Part shown: positions 1 to 7,788 of the stretch, piece after piece | Numbering within the stretch: the stretch's first letter is position 1 | How the letters are laid out: each line of letters opens with the position of its first letter | Origin: Micromonospora_G sp040676775 | Lineage (GTDB): Bacteria > Actinomycetota > Actinomycetes > Mycobacteriales > Micromonosporaceae | DNA: 64,000 nucleotides | Assembly (NCBI RefSeq): GCF_040676775.1 | Contig: NZ_JBFAPP010000002.1 | Location: forward strand, 1-64,000 | Direction of reading: 5' to 3' | Notes under the pieces: model-generated | The model's database searches: none | What the model was told of the DNA's origin: nothing | Seen by the model: only the letters and a program-made list of their open reading frames with translations | Made by a program: the position numbers and the translations under genes

Positions 1-95
1 AAACGCCCGGTTACATTCCGAACCCGGAAGCTAAGCCCTCCAGCGCCGATGGTACTGCACTCGGGAGGGTGTGGGAGAGTAGGACGCCGCCGGAC
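1..95 (+). rRNA. rrf: 5S ribosomal RNA, 3' part (5' end outside window)
   Basis: The first ~95 bases read as the 3' four fifths of an actinobacterial 5S rRNA. Loop B/C (ccgaacccggaagctaag) and the segment ggtactgcactcgggagg are both recognisable, and the closing strand of the terminal helix ends near ccgccggac. The window starts inside the gene, so the first ~22 nt of a ~117-nt 5S are missing. It is presumably the last gene of an rrn operon lying to the left. A strong hairpin follows directly. Confidence 0.93.
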
Positions 96-103
96 TTCTT
101 ATT

Positions 104-135
104 AGTTAGGGCCACCCTTCGGGGTGGCCCTAACT
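104..135 (+). terminator. Intrinsic terminator after 5S rRNA
   Basis: A perfect hairpin with arms of about 14 bp (agttagggccaccc and its complement) surrounds a short ttcg-type loop just downstream of the 5S end. It is the expected terminator of the rRNA operon. Confidence 0.85.
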
Positions 136-217
136 TGTTTCCGGCAAGTTGTTTTTCCAGTCCCATTTGTTCGGCGTCGGGTACGGGGAAACGACACCGC
201 ACCCGACACTCTCTGGG

Positions 218-907
218 TCAGTTCCTGGTCTGTACGCCGGAGCGGATCTGCAGCATCAGCGGTGCCGCCTCGTCGGCCGTACGGCCGGGGAACATCGCCA
301 GCGCGACGCTGCCGTGGTCCGCCCAACCGCACACGGTGAGCGCGTCGCCCTGGTGGCTGGTGCCGCACTTGAGCACCCCGCCGAGTTCACCCGAGGGCTG
401 CTCGCGCAGCTCGTCGATCCGTCCGGAGTCGTCCGCCACGAGCTTGAACAGACGGTCCAGATCCTGCTCCGGCTGCCACATCAACGTCGTACCACCGAAG
501 AGCAGGACCGACTGTTCAGGCTTCGCCGGGTCGGCGTACACGGCGGCGATGCTCTGCTTGACCTCGATGTCGGCGAGGAAGCCGTTCCGCAGATAGTCCG
601 CGGTGGTCTTCGCCCGCTCACTGCCGTCCAACGTGAGGCCGGCAACCTGGTCGGGAATGGTCAGGGTGGCGTCCTTCTGCTGGGCGACCCGCCAACCCAG
701 GGTCCCCAGCACCGCGGCGCCGGCCACCCCGACAAGCAGGGCGGCCCCGAGCGCGATCAGTCGCCGGCGAGACGGAGGGCCCGACCGCTCCTCCTCCGGG
801 TCGTCGTCGAAACGGAAACCGGGAGTGATGTCGTACGGCTCCGGGGTGACGTCGACCGGCACCGGATCGGTGGCCGAAGGGCGATCGGAGAGGTTCGCGT
901 CGGACAT
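218..907 (-). CDS. Membrane-anchored hypothetical protein (C...CxWADHGS family)
   Basis: A 229-residue protein that I cannot assign to a named family. An acidic/proline N-terminus (1-45) is followed by RRR and one transmembrane segment (about 50-72), then an exported domain of ~155 residues with two cysteines (C181, C193) and the motif WADHGS at 195-200. The topology is cytosolic tail, one TM and an extracellular domain. The same exported domain, with both cysteines and WADHGS at equivalent places, forms the C-terminus of the larger protein at 20457-22229, so the two are paralogues. The cysteines may form a disulfide. The ATG at 907 was chosen because the reading frame further upstream runs antisense to valS, and because a -10 element (TACGGT, 915-920) sits 7 nt before it. 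It diverges from valS. Confidence 0.82.
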   Translation of the reverse strand: MSDANLSDRPSATDPVPVDVTPEPYDITPGFRFDDDPEEERSGPPSRRRLIALGAALLVGVAGAAVLGTLGWRVAQQKDATLTIPDQVAGLTLDGSERAKTTADYLRNGFLADIEVKQSIAAVYADPAKPEQSVLLFGGTTLMWQPEQDLDRLFKLVADDSGRIDELREQPSGELGGVLKCGTSHQGDALTVCGWADHGSVALAMFPGRTADEAAPLMLQIRSGVQTRN

Positions 908-914
908 GACCGAC

Positions 915-920
915 ACCGTA
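915..920 (-). promoter_or_regulatory. -10 element TACGGT, leaderless start of the gene at 907
   Basis: TACGGT on the minus strand lies 7 nt before the ATG at 907 and there is no Shine-Dalgarno. The match and spacing are seen; leaderless transcription is inferred. Confidence 0.5.
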
Positions 921-964
921 GCCCAACCGGTGGTGGTCCACGTCGGTCCCGGTCGGGGCCTCCG

Positions 965-970
965 TAGACT
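965..970 (+). promoter_or_regulatory. -10 element TAGACT, leaderless start of valS
   Basis: TAGACT is followed by 6 nt and then the GTG at 977. There is no Shine-Dalgarno and no convincing -35. The transcript probably starts at or beside the start codon. Confidence 0.55.
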
Positions 971-976
971 TTCAGG

Positions 977-3592
977 GTGACCGAGACAATGGATACCCAA
1001 CGTACGGCCGTCCCGTCCCTGCCCGCGCAGTACCAGCCGGGCGAGGTAGAGCAGCGACGGTACGAGCAGTGGGTAGCCGCCGGCCACTTCCGGGCCTCGG
1101 CGGACAGCGACAAGCCGCCGTTCACCATCGTCATCCCGCCGCCGAACGTCACCGGCTCCCTGCACATGGGTCACGCCCTCGACCACACCGTGCAGGACGC
1201 CCTGATCCGCCGCAAGCGGATGCAGGGCTTCGAAGCGCTCTGGTTGCCCGGCATGGACCACGCCGGCATCGCCACCCAGAACGTCGTCGAGCGACAACTC
1301 GCCGCCCAGGGCCTGTCCCGGCACGACCTGGGTCGGGAGAAGTTCGTCGAGCGGGTCTGGCAGTGGAAGGCCGAATCCGGTGGGGCGATCCTCGGCCAGA
1401 TGCGCCGCCTCGGCGATTCGGTCGACTGGGAACGCGAGCGTTTCACCATGGACGAGGGTCTCTCGCGGGCCGTACAGACGATGTTCAAGCGGCTGTACGA
1501 CGACGGCCTGATCTATCGTGCCGAGCGCATCATCAACTGGTGCCCGCGCTGCCTCACCGCCCTGTCGGACATCGAGGTCGAGCACACCGACGACGACGGC
1601 GAACTGGTGTCGATCCGGTACAGCGACGAGGTGGTGGTCGCCACCACCCGGGCCGAGACGATGCTCGGTGACACCGCGGTTGCCGTACACCCGGAGGACG
1701 AGCGGTACCGGCACCTGATCGGGACCGAGGTCGAGGTGCCGCTCACCGGCCGGATGATCCCGATCGTCGGCGACGAGCACGTCGACCCGACCTTCGGCAC
1801 CGGCATGGTGAAGGTGACCCCGGCGCACGACCCGAACGACTTCGAGATCGGTCAGCGGCACCAGTTGCCCTCGCTCACGATCATGGACGAGCGCGGCGTG
1901 ATCACCGCCGCCGGGCCGTTCGAGGGTCTGGACCGGTTCGAGGCCCGCCCAGCGATCGTCGCCGCGTTGCGCGAGGACGGCCGGATCGTGGCGGAGAAGC
2001 GGCCGTACGTGCACGCGGTCGGGCACTGCTCGCGGTGCCGTACGACGGTGGAGCCCCGGCTCTCCCTGCAGTGGTTCGTCAACACGACCCCGCTGGCGCA
2101 GGCGGCCGGCGACGCGGTCCGCGACGGGCGGGTCCGGATCGAGCCGGCCGAGTTGGCCAAGCGCTACTTCGCCTGGGTCGACAACATGCACGACTGGTGC
2201 ATCTCCCGCCAGCTCTGGTGGGGGCACCGGATCCCGGTCTGGTACGGCCCGGACGGCGAGGTCGTCTGCGTGGGGCCGGACGAGCAGCCGCCCACCGGGC
2301 CGGGCTGGCGGCAGGACGAGGACGTGCTCGACACCTGGTTCTCCAGCGGGCAGTGGCCGTTCTCCACCCTCGGCTGGCCGGAGCGGACCGCCGACCTGGA
2401 GAAGTTCTACCCGACCAGCGTCCTGGTCACCGGCTACGACATCCTCTTCTTCTGGGTCGCCCGGATGATGATGTTCGGCCTGTACGTGATGGACGGCAAG
2501 CCGCCGTTCGAGGTCATCGCGCTGCACGGGATGGTCCGCGACCAGTACGGCAAGAAGATGTCGAAGTCGTTCGGCAACGTGATCGACCCGCTGGACTGGA
2601 TCGAGCGGTTCGGTGCCGACGCGACCAGGTTCACCCTGGCCCGGGGCGCCAACCCTGGTGCGGACGTACCGGTCAGCGAGGACTGGTGCCAGGGCTCCCG
2701 TAACTTCTGCAACAAGCTCTGGAACGCGACCCGCTTCGCCCTGATCAACGGGGCGAACGTCGGGGGACCGCTGCCGGAACCGGCCCAGCTCTCACCGGTC
2801 GACCGGTGGATCCTGTCCCGGTTGCAGCACGTGGTCGCCGAGGTCGACGAGCAGTTCGAGGCGTACGAGTTCGCCAAGATCTGCGACACCCTCTACCACT
2901 TCGCCTGGGACGACGTGTGTGACTGGTACGTCGAACTGGCGAAGCCGGTACTGGCCGCCGGTGGCGAGCCGGCCGCGGTCACCCGACGGGTGCTGGGACA
3001 CGTACTCGACCAGGTGCTGCGCCTGTTGCACCCGATCGCGCCGTTCGTGACCGACGAGCTGTGGATCGCGCTGACCGGTCGGGAGACGATCCAGACCGCC
3101 GCCTGGCCGGTGACCGAGCCGACGCTGGTCGACGACGCCGCCGAGGCCGAGCTGGTCATGCTGCAGCGGGTGGTGACCGAGATCCGTCGGTTCCGCTCCG
3201 ACCAGGGACTGCGTCCGGCCCAGCGGGTCGCCGCCCGGCTCGACGGCCTGGCCGAGGCGCGGATCGCCGGGCACGAACCGCTGATCCGTTCGCTGGTGCG
3301 GCTGGAGGACGGCGGACCGGACTTCTCGGCCAGCGCGACGCTGGCGGTCGCCGGTGGGGTGAACGTGGCCCTGGACACCCGCGGCTCGATCGACCTGGCG
3401 GCCGAACGGGCCCGGCTGGAGAAGGACAGGGCGGCGGCGGAGAAGGAAGCCGCCCAGGCCCGGGCGAAGCTCGGCAACCCCGCCTTCGTGGACAAGGCAC
3501 CGGAACCGGTCGTCAACAAGATCAAGGATCGGCTGGCCGTCGCCGAGGCCGACCTGGCCCGGATCGCCGCCGCGCTGGAGGCACTCGCGTGA
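977..3592 (+). CDS. valS: Valyl-tRNA synthetase
   Basis: Charges tRNA-Val with valine in the cytoplasm (class I aminoacyl-tRNA synthetase with an editing CP1 insertion). The 871 residues fit the family. The HIGH signature appears as HMGH at 63-66, the KMSKS loop as KKMSKSFGN near residue 528, and the C-terminal ~60 residues are a charged Ala/Glu/Lys-rich coiled coil typical of ValRS. The GTG at 977 lies 6 nt after a TAGACT -10 element, which supports that start; ATG at 989 is an in-frame alternative. The stop codon overlaps the GTG of folC (GTGA), so the two are translationally coupled. The valS-folC-DUF4233 order is conserved in actinobacteria. Confidence 0.97.
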   Translation: MTETMDTQRTAVPSLPAQYQPGEVEQRRYEQWVAAGHFRASADSDKPPFTIVIPPPNVTGSLHMGHALDHTVQDALIRRKRMQGFEALWLPGMDHAGIATQNVVERQLAAQGLSRHDLGREKFVERVWQWKAESGGAILGQMRRLGDSVDWERERFTMDEGLSRAVQTMFKRLYDDGLIYRAERIINWCPRCLTALSDIEVEHTDDDGELVSIRYSDEVVVATTRAETMLGDTAVAVHPEDERYRHLIGTEVEVPLTGRMIPIVGDEHVDPTFGTGMVKVTPAHDPNDFEIGQRHQLPSLTIMDERGVITAAGPFEGLDRFEARPAIVAALREDGRIVAEKRPYVHAVGHCSRCRTTVEPRLSLQWFVNTTPLAQAAGDAVRDGRVRIEPAELAKRYFAWVDNMHDWCISRQLWWGHRIPVWYGPDGEVVCVGPDEQPPTGPGWRQDEDVLDTWFSSGQWPFSTLGWPERTADLEKFYPTSVLVTGYDILFFWVARMMMFGLYVMDGKPPFEVIALHGMVRDQYGKKMSKSFGNVIDPLDWIERFGADATRFTLARGANPGADVPVSEDWCQGSRNFCNKLWNATRFALINGANVGGPLPEPAQLSPVDRWILSRLQHVVAEVDEQFEAYEFAKICDTLYHFAWDDVCDWYVELAKPVLAAGGEPAAVTRRVLGHVLDQVLRLLHPIAPFVTDELWIALTGRETIQTAAWPVTEPTLVDDAAEAELVMLQRVVTEIRRFRSDQGLRPAQRVAARLDGLAEARIAGHEPLIRSLVRLEDGGPDFSASATLAVAGGVNVALDTRGSIDLAAERARLEKDRAAAEKEAAQARAKLGNPAFVDKAPEPVVNKIKDRLAVAEADLARIAAALEALA

Positions 3593-4923
3593 GCGACCGT
3601 AACGAGTTCAACCAGGTCGACGCCGAACTTGAGGCGCGCGGCTTCACCCGGATGGTGTTTGACCTGGGCCGGATCGAGCAACTGCTCGACCTGCTCGGCA
3701 GCCCGCAGCGGGCGTACCCGTCGATCCATCTGACGGGTACGAACGGCAAGACCTCCACCGCCCGCATGATCGACGGGTTGTTGCGGGCATTCGGGCTGCA
3801 CACCGGCCGTTACACCAGCCCGCACCTGGAGACCGTACGGGAGCGGATCAGCCTGGACGGGGAGCCGGTCAGCGAGTCACGGTTCGTGGCCGCGTACCGG
3901 GAGGTGCTGCCGCTGGCCCGACTGGTCGACGTGAAGGCCAGCGAGCCGCTGACGTACTTCGACATGACCACCGCGCTGGCGTTCGCGATCTTCGCCGACG
4001 CTCCGGTGGACGTGGCCGTGGTCGAGGTCGGCCTCGGCGGGGCGGACGACTCCACCAACGTGCTCGGCGCCGGCATAGCCGTGATCACCCCGATCGGGCT
4101 CGACCACACCGAGTGGCTCGGCGACACGATCGAGGACATCGCGCTGGCCAAGTCCGGCATCATCCACAAGGGCGCCACGGTGATCACGGCGACCCAGACG
4201 GAGGAAGCCGCCCAGCCCCTGCTGGAGCGGGTCGCCGAGGTCGGTGCCACCATCGCCCGTGAGGGCAGCGAGTTCGGGGTGGTACGGCGGGACGTGGCGG
4301 TGGGCGGCCAGGTGCTGGCCATCCAGGGGCTCGGCGGCGTCTACGACGAGATCTTCATCCCCCTGCACGGTGCGCACCAGGCGCAGAACGCCGCGGTGGC
4401 GCTCGCCGCCGTGGAGGCGTTCCTCGGCGCCGGGGCCGACCGGCAGCTCGACATCGACGCGGTCCGGGAGGGCTTCGCCGAGGCCAGCTCGCCCGGCCGG
4501 CTGGAACGGGTCCGATCCGCCCCGACGATCCTGCTCGACGGTGCGCACAACCCGCACGGGATGGCCGCCACCGTCAACACGCTCCAGGAGGAGTTCGCGT
4601 TCAGCCGGCTGGTCGCGGTGCTCGGCGTACTCGCCGACAAGGACGCGGCCGGGCTGCTGGAACTCCTGGAACCGGTGGTCGACACGGTGGTGGTCACCCG
4701 GAACACGTCACCCCGGGCGATGCCGGTCGAGCAACTGGCGGAGCTGGCCGAGGAGATCTTCGGCCCCGAACGGGTCGCGACGGCGGAGGACATGCCCGAC
4801 GCGATCGAATTGGCCGTGGAACTCGCCGAATCGAACCCCGAGGCCGAGCTGAGCGGCGTCGGGGTCCTGGTCACCGGATCCGTGGTCACCGTGGCCGACG
4901 CGCGGCGGCTGCTGAAGCGATGA
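3589..4923 (+). CDS. folC: Folylpolyglutamate synthase / dihydrofolate synthase
   Basis: Mur-ligase-type enzyme that uses ATP to add glutamate to folates (and, in many bacteria, to dihydropteroate). The 444 residues fit the family. The P-loop TGTNGKTST lies at 49-57. Further signatures are a folate-binding segment ending TSPH (near 83), VEVGLGGADDSTN (about 145-157), and LLDGAHNPHG in the C-terminal domain. The start is the GTG whose last bases form the stop codon of valS (4-bp overlap); the frame upstream of it is only a shadow within valS. A DUF4233 membrane protein follows 13 nt later and is probably in the same operon. Confidence 0.96.
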   Translation: MSDRNEFNQVDAELEARGFTRMVFDLGRIEQLLDLLGSPQRAYPSIHLTGTNGKTSTARMIDGLLRAFGLHTGRYTSPHLETVRERISLDGEPVSESRFVAAYREVLPLARLVDVKASEPLTYFDMTTALAFAIFADAPVDVAVVEVGLGGADDSTNVLGAGIAVITPIGLDHTEWLGDTIEDIALAKSGIIHKGATVITATQTEEAAQPLLERVAEVGATIAREGSEFGVVRRDVAVGGQVLAIQGLGGVYDEIFIPLHGAHQAQNAAVALAAVEAFLGAGADRQLDIDAVREGFAEASSPGRLERVRSAPTILLDGAHNPHGMAATVNTLQEEFAFSRLVAVLGVLADKDAAGLLELLEPVVDTVVVTRNTSPRAMPVEQLAELAEEIFGPERVATAEDMPDAIELAVELAESNPEAELSGVGVLVTGSVVTVADARRLLKR

Positions 4924-4936
4924 GGCCGGAGAGACG

Positions 4937-5446
4937 ATGACAGCGGAACGGGAAGCGGTTGAACCGGAAGTGACCGGGCCGTCAGCGGCCGGGCCGTCAC
5001 CGGCCGGGCCGGAAGTGCTCGAGCCGTCAGGGGACGGGCCGGAAGTGCTCGAGCCGTCAGGGGACGGGCCGGGAGAGGACAGGCCGGGAGAGGATGCGGG
5101 GGTGGGGCGGCCGTCGGGGCTGCGTAACCCGGTTCGGGCGGTACGCGGCCTGGGCGCCGGCACCCTGGTCATCGAGATGCTGGTACTGCTGCTGGCCATC
5201 CAGCCGATCCGACTGGTCGGCGGTGACCTGAGCGGCACCGCGATCTGGACCATCGTCGCGTTGGCGGTGGTCGCGGTGCTGCTCAGCGGCATGCTGGCCC
5301 GGTCGTGGGCCTGGCACGCGGCGACCGTGTTGCAGGGGCTGCTGCTCCTGGCCAGCTTCCTGCACTGGTCGCTGGGCGTACTCGGGGTCATCTTCGCGCT
5401 GGTCTGGGCGTACGTGTTGCACGTACGCCGGACGATTTTGGGTTGA
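4937..5446 (+). CDS. DUF4233 family membrane protein
   Basis: A 169-residue integral membrane protein of unknown function. The DUF4233 family is regularly found directly after folC in actinobacteria. Residues 1-60 are a disordered Pro/Gly/Glu tract with two copies of a ten-residue block (EPSGDGPEVL-type) produced by a perfect 30-bp tandem duplication. Residues ~74-163 form about four hydrophobic helices ending in a basic tail (HVRRTILG). The ATG at 4937 lies 13 nt after folC with a purine-rich GGAGAG before it. The gene ends 21 nt from the convergent gene at 5468. Confidence 0.85.
   Translation: MTAEREAVEPEVTGPSAAGPSPAGPEVLEPSGDGPEVLEPSGDGPGEDRPGEDAGVGRPSGLRNPVRAVRGLGAGTLVIEMLVLLLAIQPIRLVGGDLSGTAIWTIVALAVVAVLLSGMLARSWAWHAATVLQGLLLLASFLHWSLGVLGVIFALVWAYVLHVRRTILG
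5011..5070 (+). repeat. Perfect 30-bp tandem duplication inside the DUF4233 gene
   Basis: Two identical 30-bp units (5011-5040 and 5041-5070) are in frame and duplicate ten residues of the disordered N-terminus. Similar but degenerate gggccg-rich units flank them. Identity at every synonymous position suggests a recent event. Confidence 0.9.
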
Positions 5447-5467
5447 CCGGACCCGGCGCCGGATTCC

Positions 5468-7114
5468 TCAGGCCGCCTGGCGACCGCGCCACTGGGTCAG
5501 TGCGATGCCGTGCCCGTCCGGGTCGCGGAACGCCGCCGCCCACAGTTCGAGCTTCGCGCCCCGGTTGACCGCCCTCGGTGCGTAGGTGAACCGCACCCCC
5601 TTGGCGCGAAGGTCCTCGTAGACCGCCTCGACGTCACCGACCTCGAGGTTCAGGTGGACCAGGCGGCGGTTGATCGGCGCGACGTCCGGGATGGCCCGCA
5701 GCACGATCCGGGTGGCTCCCGAGGCGAGTACGGCGTTGCCGTCGCCGCCGTCGATCTCGAAGAAGCCGAGCATGTCCCGGTAGAAGGTCACCGAGCGGTC
5801 CAGGTTGGTGACGAGCAGGGTGATGCCGACGCCGTGGATCGGGCCCCCGCCACCGACCTCGGCGCTCGGCGGTGTGGTGACGAGCCCGGCCAGCAGTTCG
5901 GCGTCGTCGGCGGGCTGGTCGTCGGCCGACTCGGGGTCCGCGGAGCGGTCCCGCGGCGTCGCCCGCTCGTCGAAGTCGAGATCGAGGTCCAGGTCGATGT
6001 CGTCCGGTGGGCGTACCGGTCCGGGGCCGGCCACCACCGGCCCGGACTCCGTCGGGTACGGGTGCGGCCGGCTGCCGCCGCCGCGGCTGTCGTCGTGGTC
6101 GTCGGCGTCGCCATGCTCGCCGGTGCGGTCGTCGTCGTAACGCTCGTCGATCCGGTCCTCGATCCGGTCCTCGATCCGGTCGTCGTCGTAACGCTCGTCG
6201 ATCCGGTCGTCGATCCGGTCGTCGAGACGATCCTCGACGCGGTCCTCGACCCGGTCTTCGGGGTAGCGGTCGCGGTCGGGGAAGTCGGTGTCCAACCGGT
6301 CGGTGGGCTCGTGGTAGGGCGGCGCGTCCGGGTACGGGTCATCTGCGGCGGCACCGCCGGTACGCCGGGTCGGGCCGGGGGTCGGCTTCGCCCGGCGCGG
6401 CAGCGGAACCGTTGCCGGCGGCTCGACCAGGTGACCCTCCAGCACGATGGTGCCACCCGGCGTGTGGTGCACCACCACCGGTTCCTCCCGCAGGTCGCGC
6501 AGATCGTCGTCGAGGTCCGCGATGACCGGGCCACCGCCCGGCGGGGGCGTCCGGTAGCCGTCGCCGGCTCCCCGGCGTACCCACGGCGGCACGTCCTCCT
6601 CGATCAGCACGTCGTCGCCGAGCGGGTCGAGGTTCTCGTCGAACTCCGGCGGCAGGTCCATCCGCTCGGCGGCCTCCGCGTGGGTGGGCACCTCGTCCCA
6701 GAGGATCCGTACGTGCCGGGGGTCGTCGATCGCGACCATGATCGGTAGGGCGGTGCCCGGTGCCGGCCACTTGGTCACCGGCACCCTCGGATCCCGTACC
6801 CGGATCGACCGGGGCGGCAGGCCCGGCGCGTCCAGCACGATCTGTAGCTCGCACCGGCCGAACACCGAAGACGCGGGCGGTTCCGACACGCTGTGTACGT
6901 GCGCGATGCCGGAAACCCAGGCGCGGGCGCCACTGCGTACGGTGGTCACCAGGCCGAGCCCGACGGCGAGTACCAGCAGCGCCACCCCGAGCGCGACGAT
7001 CGCCCAACTGGGCATGCCACAGCCGAAGAGGATGACAAAGGTGGCGAAGGTGCCCAGCACCCCGGCGACGAGCTTGCGCACGGGTGCGACCGATCGACGA
7101 ACACCGTCTGCCAC
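5468..7114 (-). CDS. Membrane protein fused to an acidic/arginine repeat and a C-terminal VOC (glyoxalase-like) domain
   Basis: 548 residues with an unusual layout. Residues ~14-58 hold two hydrophobic helices. Next is a small folded region (~60-170) that resembles no enzyme I know. Then comes a long disordered linker containing ERYDDDR and (I/V)EDR/DDR repeats (about 282-335) and a short DIDLDLDLDFDE stretch. The C-terminus (~425-545) is a VOC/glyoxalase-like domain (VGITLLVTNLDRSVTFYRDMLG start, DPDGHGIALTQW end). VOC domains bind metals or small ligands; no substrate can be named. Start is GTG 7114, with GGGAGGT at 7121-7127 six nt upstream and a possible -10 (TAGCCT, 7138-7143). The gene diverges from ndk. 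Reading frame and third-position G/C remain regular across the joins, so this looks like one real protein rather than a frameshift artefact. Confidence 0.83.
   Translation of the reverse strand: MADGVRRSVAPVRKLVAGVLGTFATFVILFGCGMPSWAIVALGVALLVLAVGLGLVTTVRSGARAWVSGIAHVHSVSEPPASSVFGRCELQIVLDAPGLPPRSIRVRDPRVPVTKWPAPGTALPIMVAIDDPRHVRILWDEVPTHAEAAERMDLPPEFDENLDPLGDDVLIEEDVPPWVRRGAGDGYRTPPPGGGPVIADLDDDLRDLREEPVVVHHTPGGTIVLEGHLVEPPATVPLPRRAKPTPGPTRRTGGAAADDPYPDAPPYHEPTDRLDTDFPDRDRYPEDRVEDRVEDRLDDRIDDRIDERYDDDRIEDRIEDRIDERYDDDRTGEHGDADDHDDSRGGGSRPHPYPTESGPVVAGPGPVRPPDDIDLDLDLDFDERATPRDRSADPESADDQPADDAELLAGLVTTPPSAEVGGGGPIHGVGITLLVTNLDRSVTFYRDMLGFFEIDGGDGNAVLASGATRIVLRAIPDVAPINRRLVHLNLEVGDVEAVYEDLRAKGVRFTYAPRAVNRGAKLELWAAAFRDPDGHGIALTQWRGRQAA
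6127..6208. repeat. 31-bp direct repeat in the acidic/arginine linker of the VOC fusion gene
   Basis: The same 31 bases occur at 6127-6157 and 6178-6208, exactly 51 bp (17 codons) apart. They are surrounded by further degenerate tcgatccggtc units up to about 6260. They encode the ERYDDD/IEDR blocks. Confidence 0.85.
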
Positions 7115-7268
7115 AGTGGACCTCCCTGGTTAAGGCCAGGCTAGGCCCGATCCGCCAGGATTGGAAAGAGCGGGGCCGTGAGACGTGGCCGGCGTCGGGA
7201 GCCACCGGCCGGCTCGCTAGGCTGACCTTCTTCCAGCCGTACCCGGTCCCGCTCAGGAGGAAAACAGC

Positions 7269-7694
7269 GTGTCCACCAGCAGCCAGGACGAGCGCACTCT
7301 CGTTCTGATCAAGCCCGACGCGGTTCGCCGCGGCCTGGTCGGCGAGATCATCTCGCGGTTCGAGCGCAAGGGCCTCGCTATCGACGCGCTGGAGTTGCGC
7401 ACGATCGACGGCGAGTTCGCCGACCAGCACTACGCCGAGCACGTCGAGAAGCCGTTCTACCCGCCGCTGAAGGATTTCATGACCGGCGGCCCGCTGGTCG
7501 CGCTGGTGCTCTCCGGCGACCAGGTGATCGAGGTCGTCCGCGGCCTGGTCGGAGCCACCGACGGACGCAAGGCCGTGGCCGGCACGATCCGCGGTGACCT
7601 CTCCCTGTCCAACCGGGAGAACCTGGTGCACGCATCCGATTCGGTCGACAGCGCCAAGCGCGAAATCGGGCTCTGGTTCCCCGAACTGGGCTGA
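7269..7694 (+). CDS. ndk: Nucleoside diphosphate kinase
   Basis: Transfers the gamma-phosphate of NTPs to NDPs through a phospho-histidine in the cytosol. 141 residues, slightly longer than the usual 136-138. Signatures include the ERTLVLIKPDAVRRGLVG-type N-terminus and NLVHASDS, whose His (about 119) is the phosphorylated residue. Start is GTG 7269 with a perfect AGGAGG at 7255-7260, 8 nt upstream. A -10-like TAGGCT at 7218-7223 gives a ~40-nt leader. In many actinobacteria ndk sits in this same valS-folC neighbourhood. Confidence 0.97.
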   Translation: MSTSSQDERTLVLIKPDAVRRGLVGEIISRFERKGLAIDALELRTIDGEFADQHYAEHVEKPFYPPLKDFMTGGPLVALVLSGDQVIEVVRGLVGATDGRKAVAGTIRGDLSLSNRENLVHASDSVDSAKREIGLWFPELG

Positions 7695-7758
7695 CCTTCG
7701 AGGCGGCCCCGTCGGGTAGGACAAAGGGTCGGACAAATGGGGTGTCGGGCGGGTCCGG

Positions 7759-7781
7759 TTGTCGTACCGGACGGCTAGTTT
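7759..7781 (+). promoter_or_regulatory. Damage-type (RecA-NDp/PafBC-like) promoter of the SWIM gene
   Basis: TTGTCGTAC (7759-7767), then exactly 8 nt, then TAGTTT (7776-7781), followed 7 nt later by the ATG. The described actinobacterial RecA-independent damage promoter is TTGTCRGTG-N8-TANNNT. The match here is 6/9 in the upstream box, with correct spacing and a full -10. The function is inferred. Confidence 0.5.
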
Positions 7782-7788
7782 CTCCGAC

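Noticed and set aside
908..2527. N-terminal extension of the anchored protein at 218 through valS
   Set aside because: It is antisense to valS; the protein has a natural ATG at 907 with a -10 element before it.
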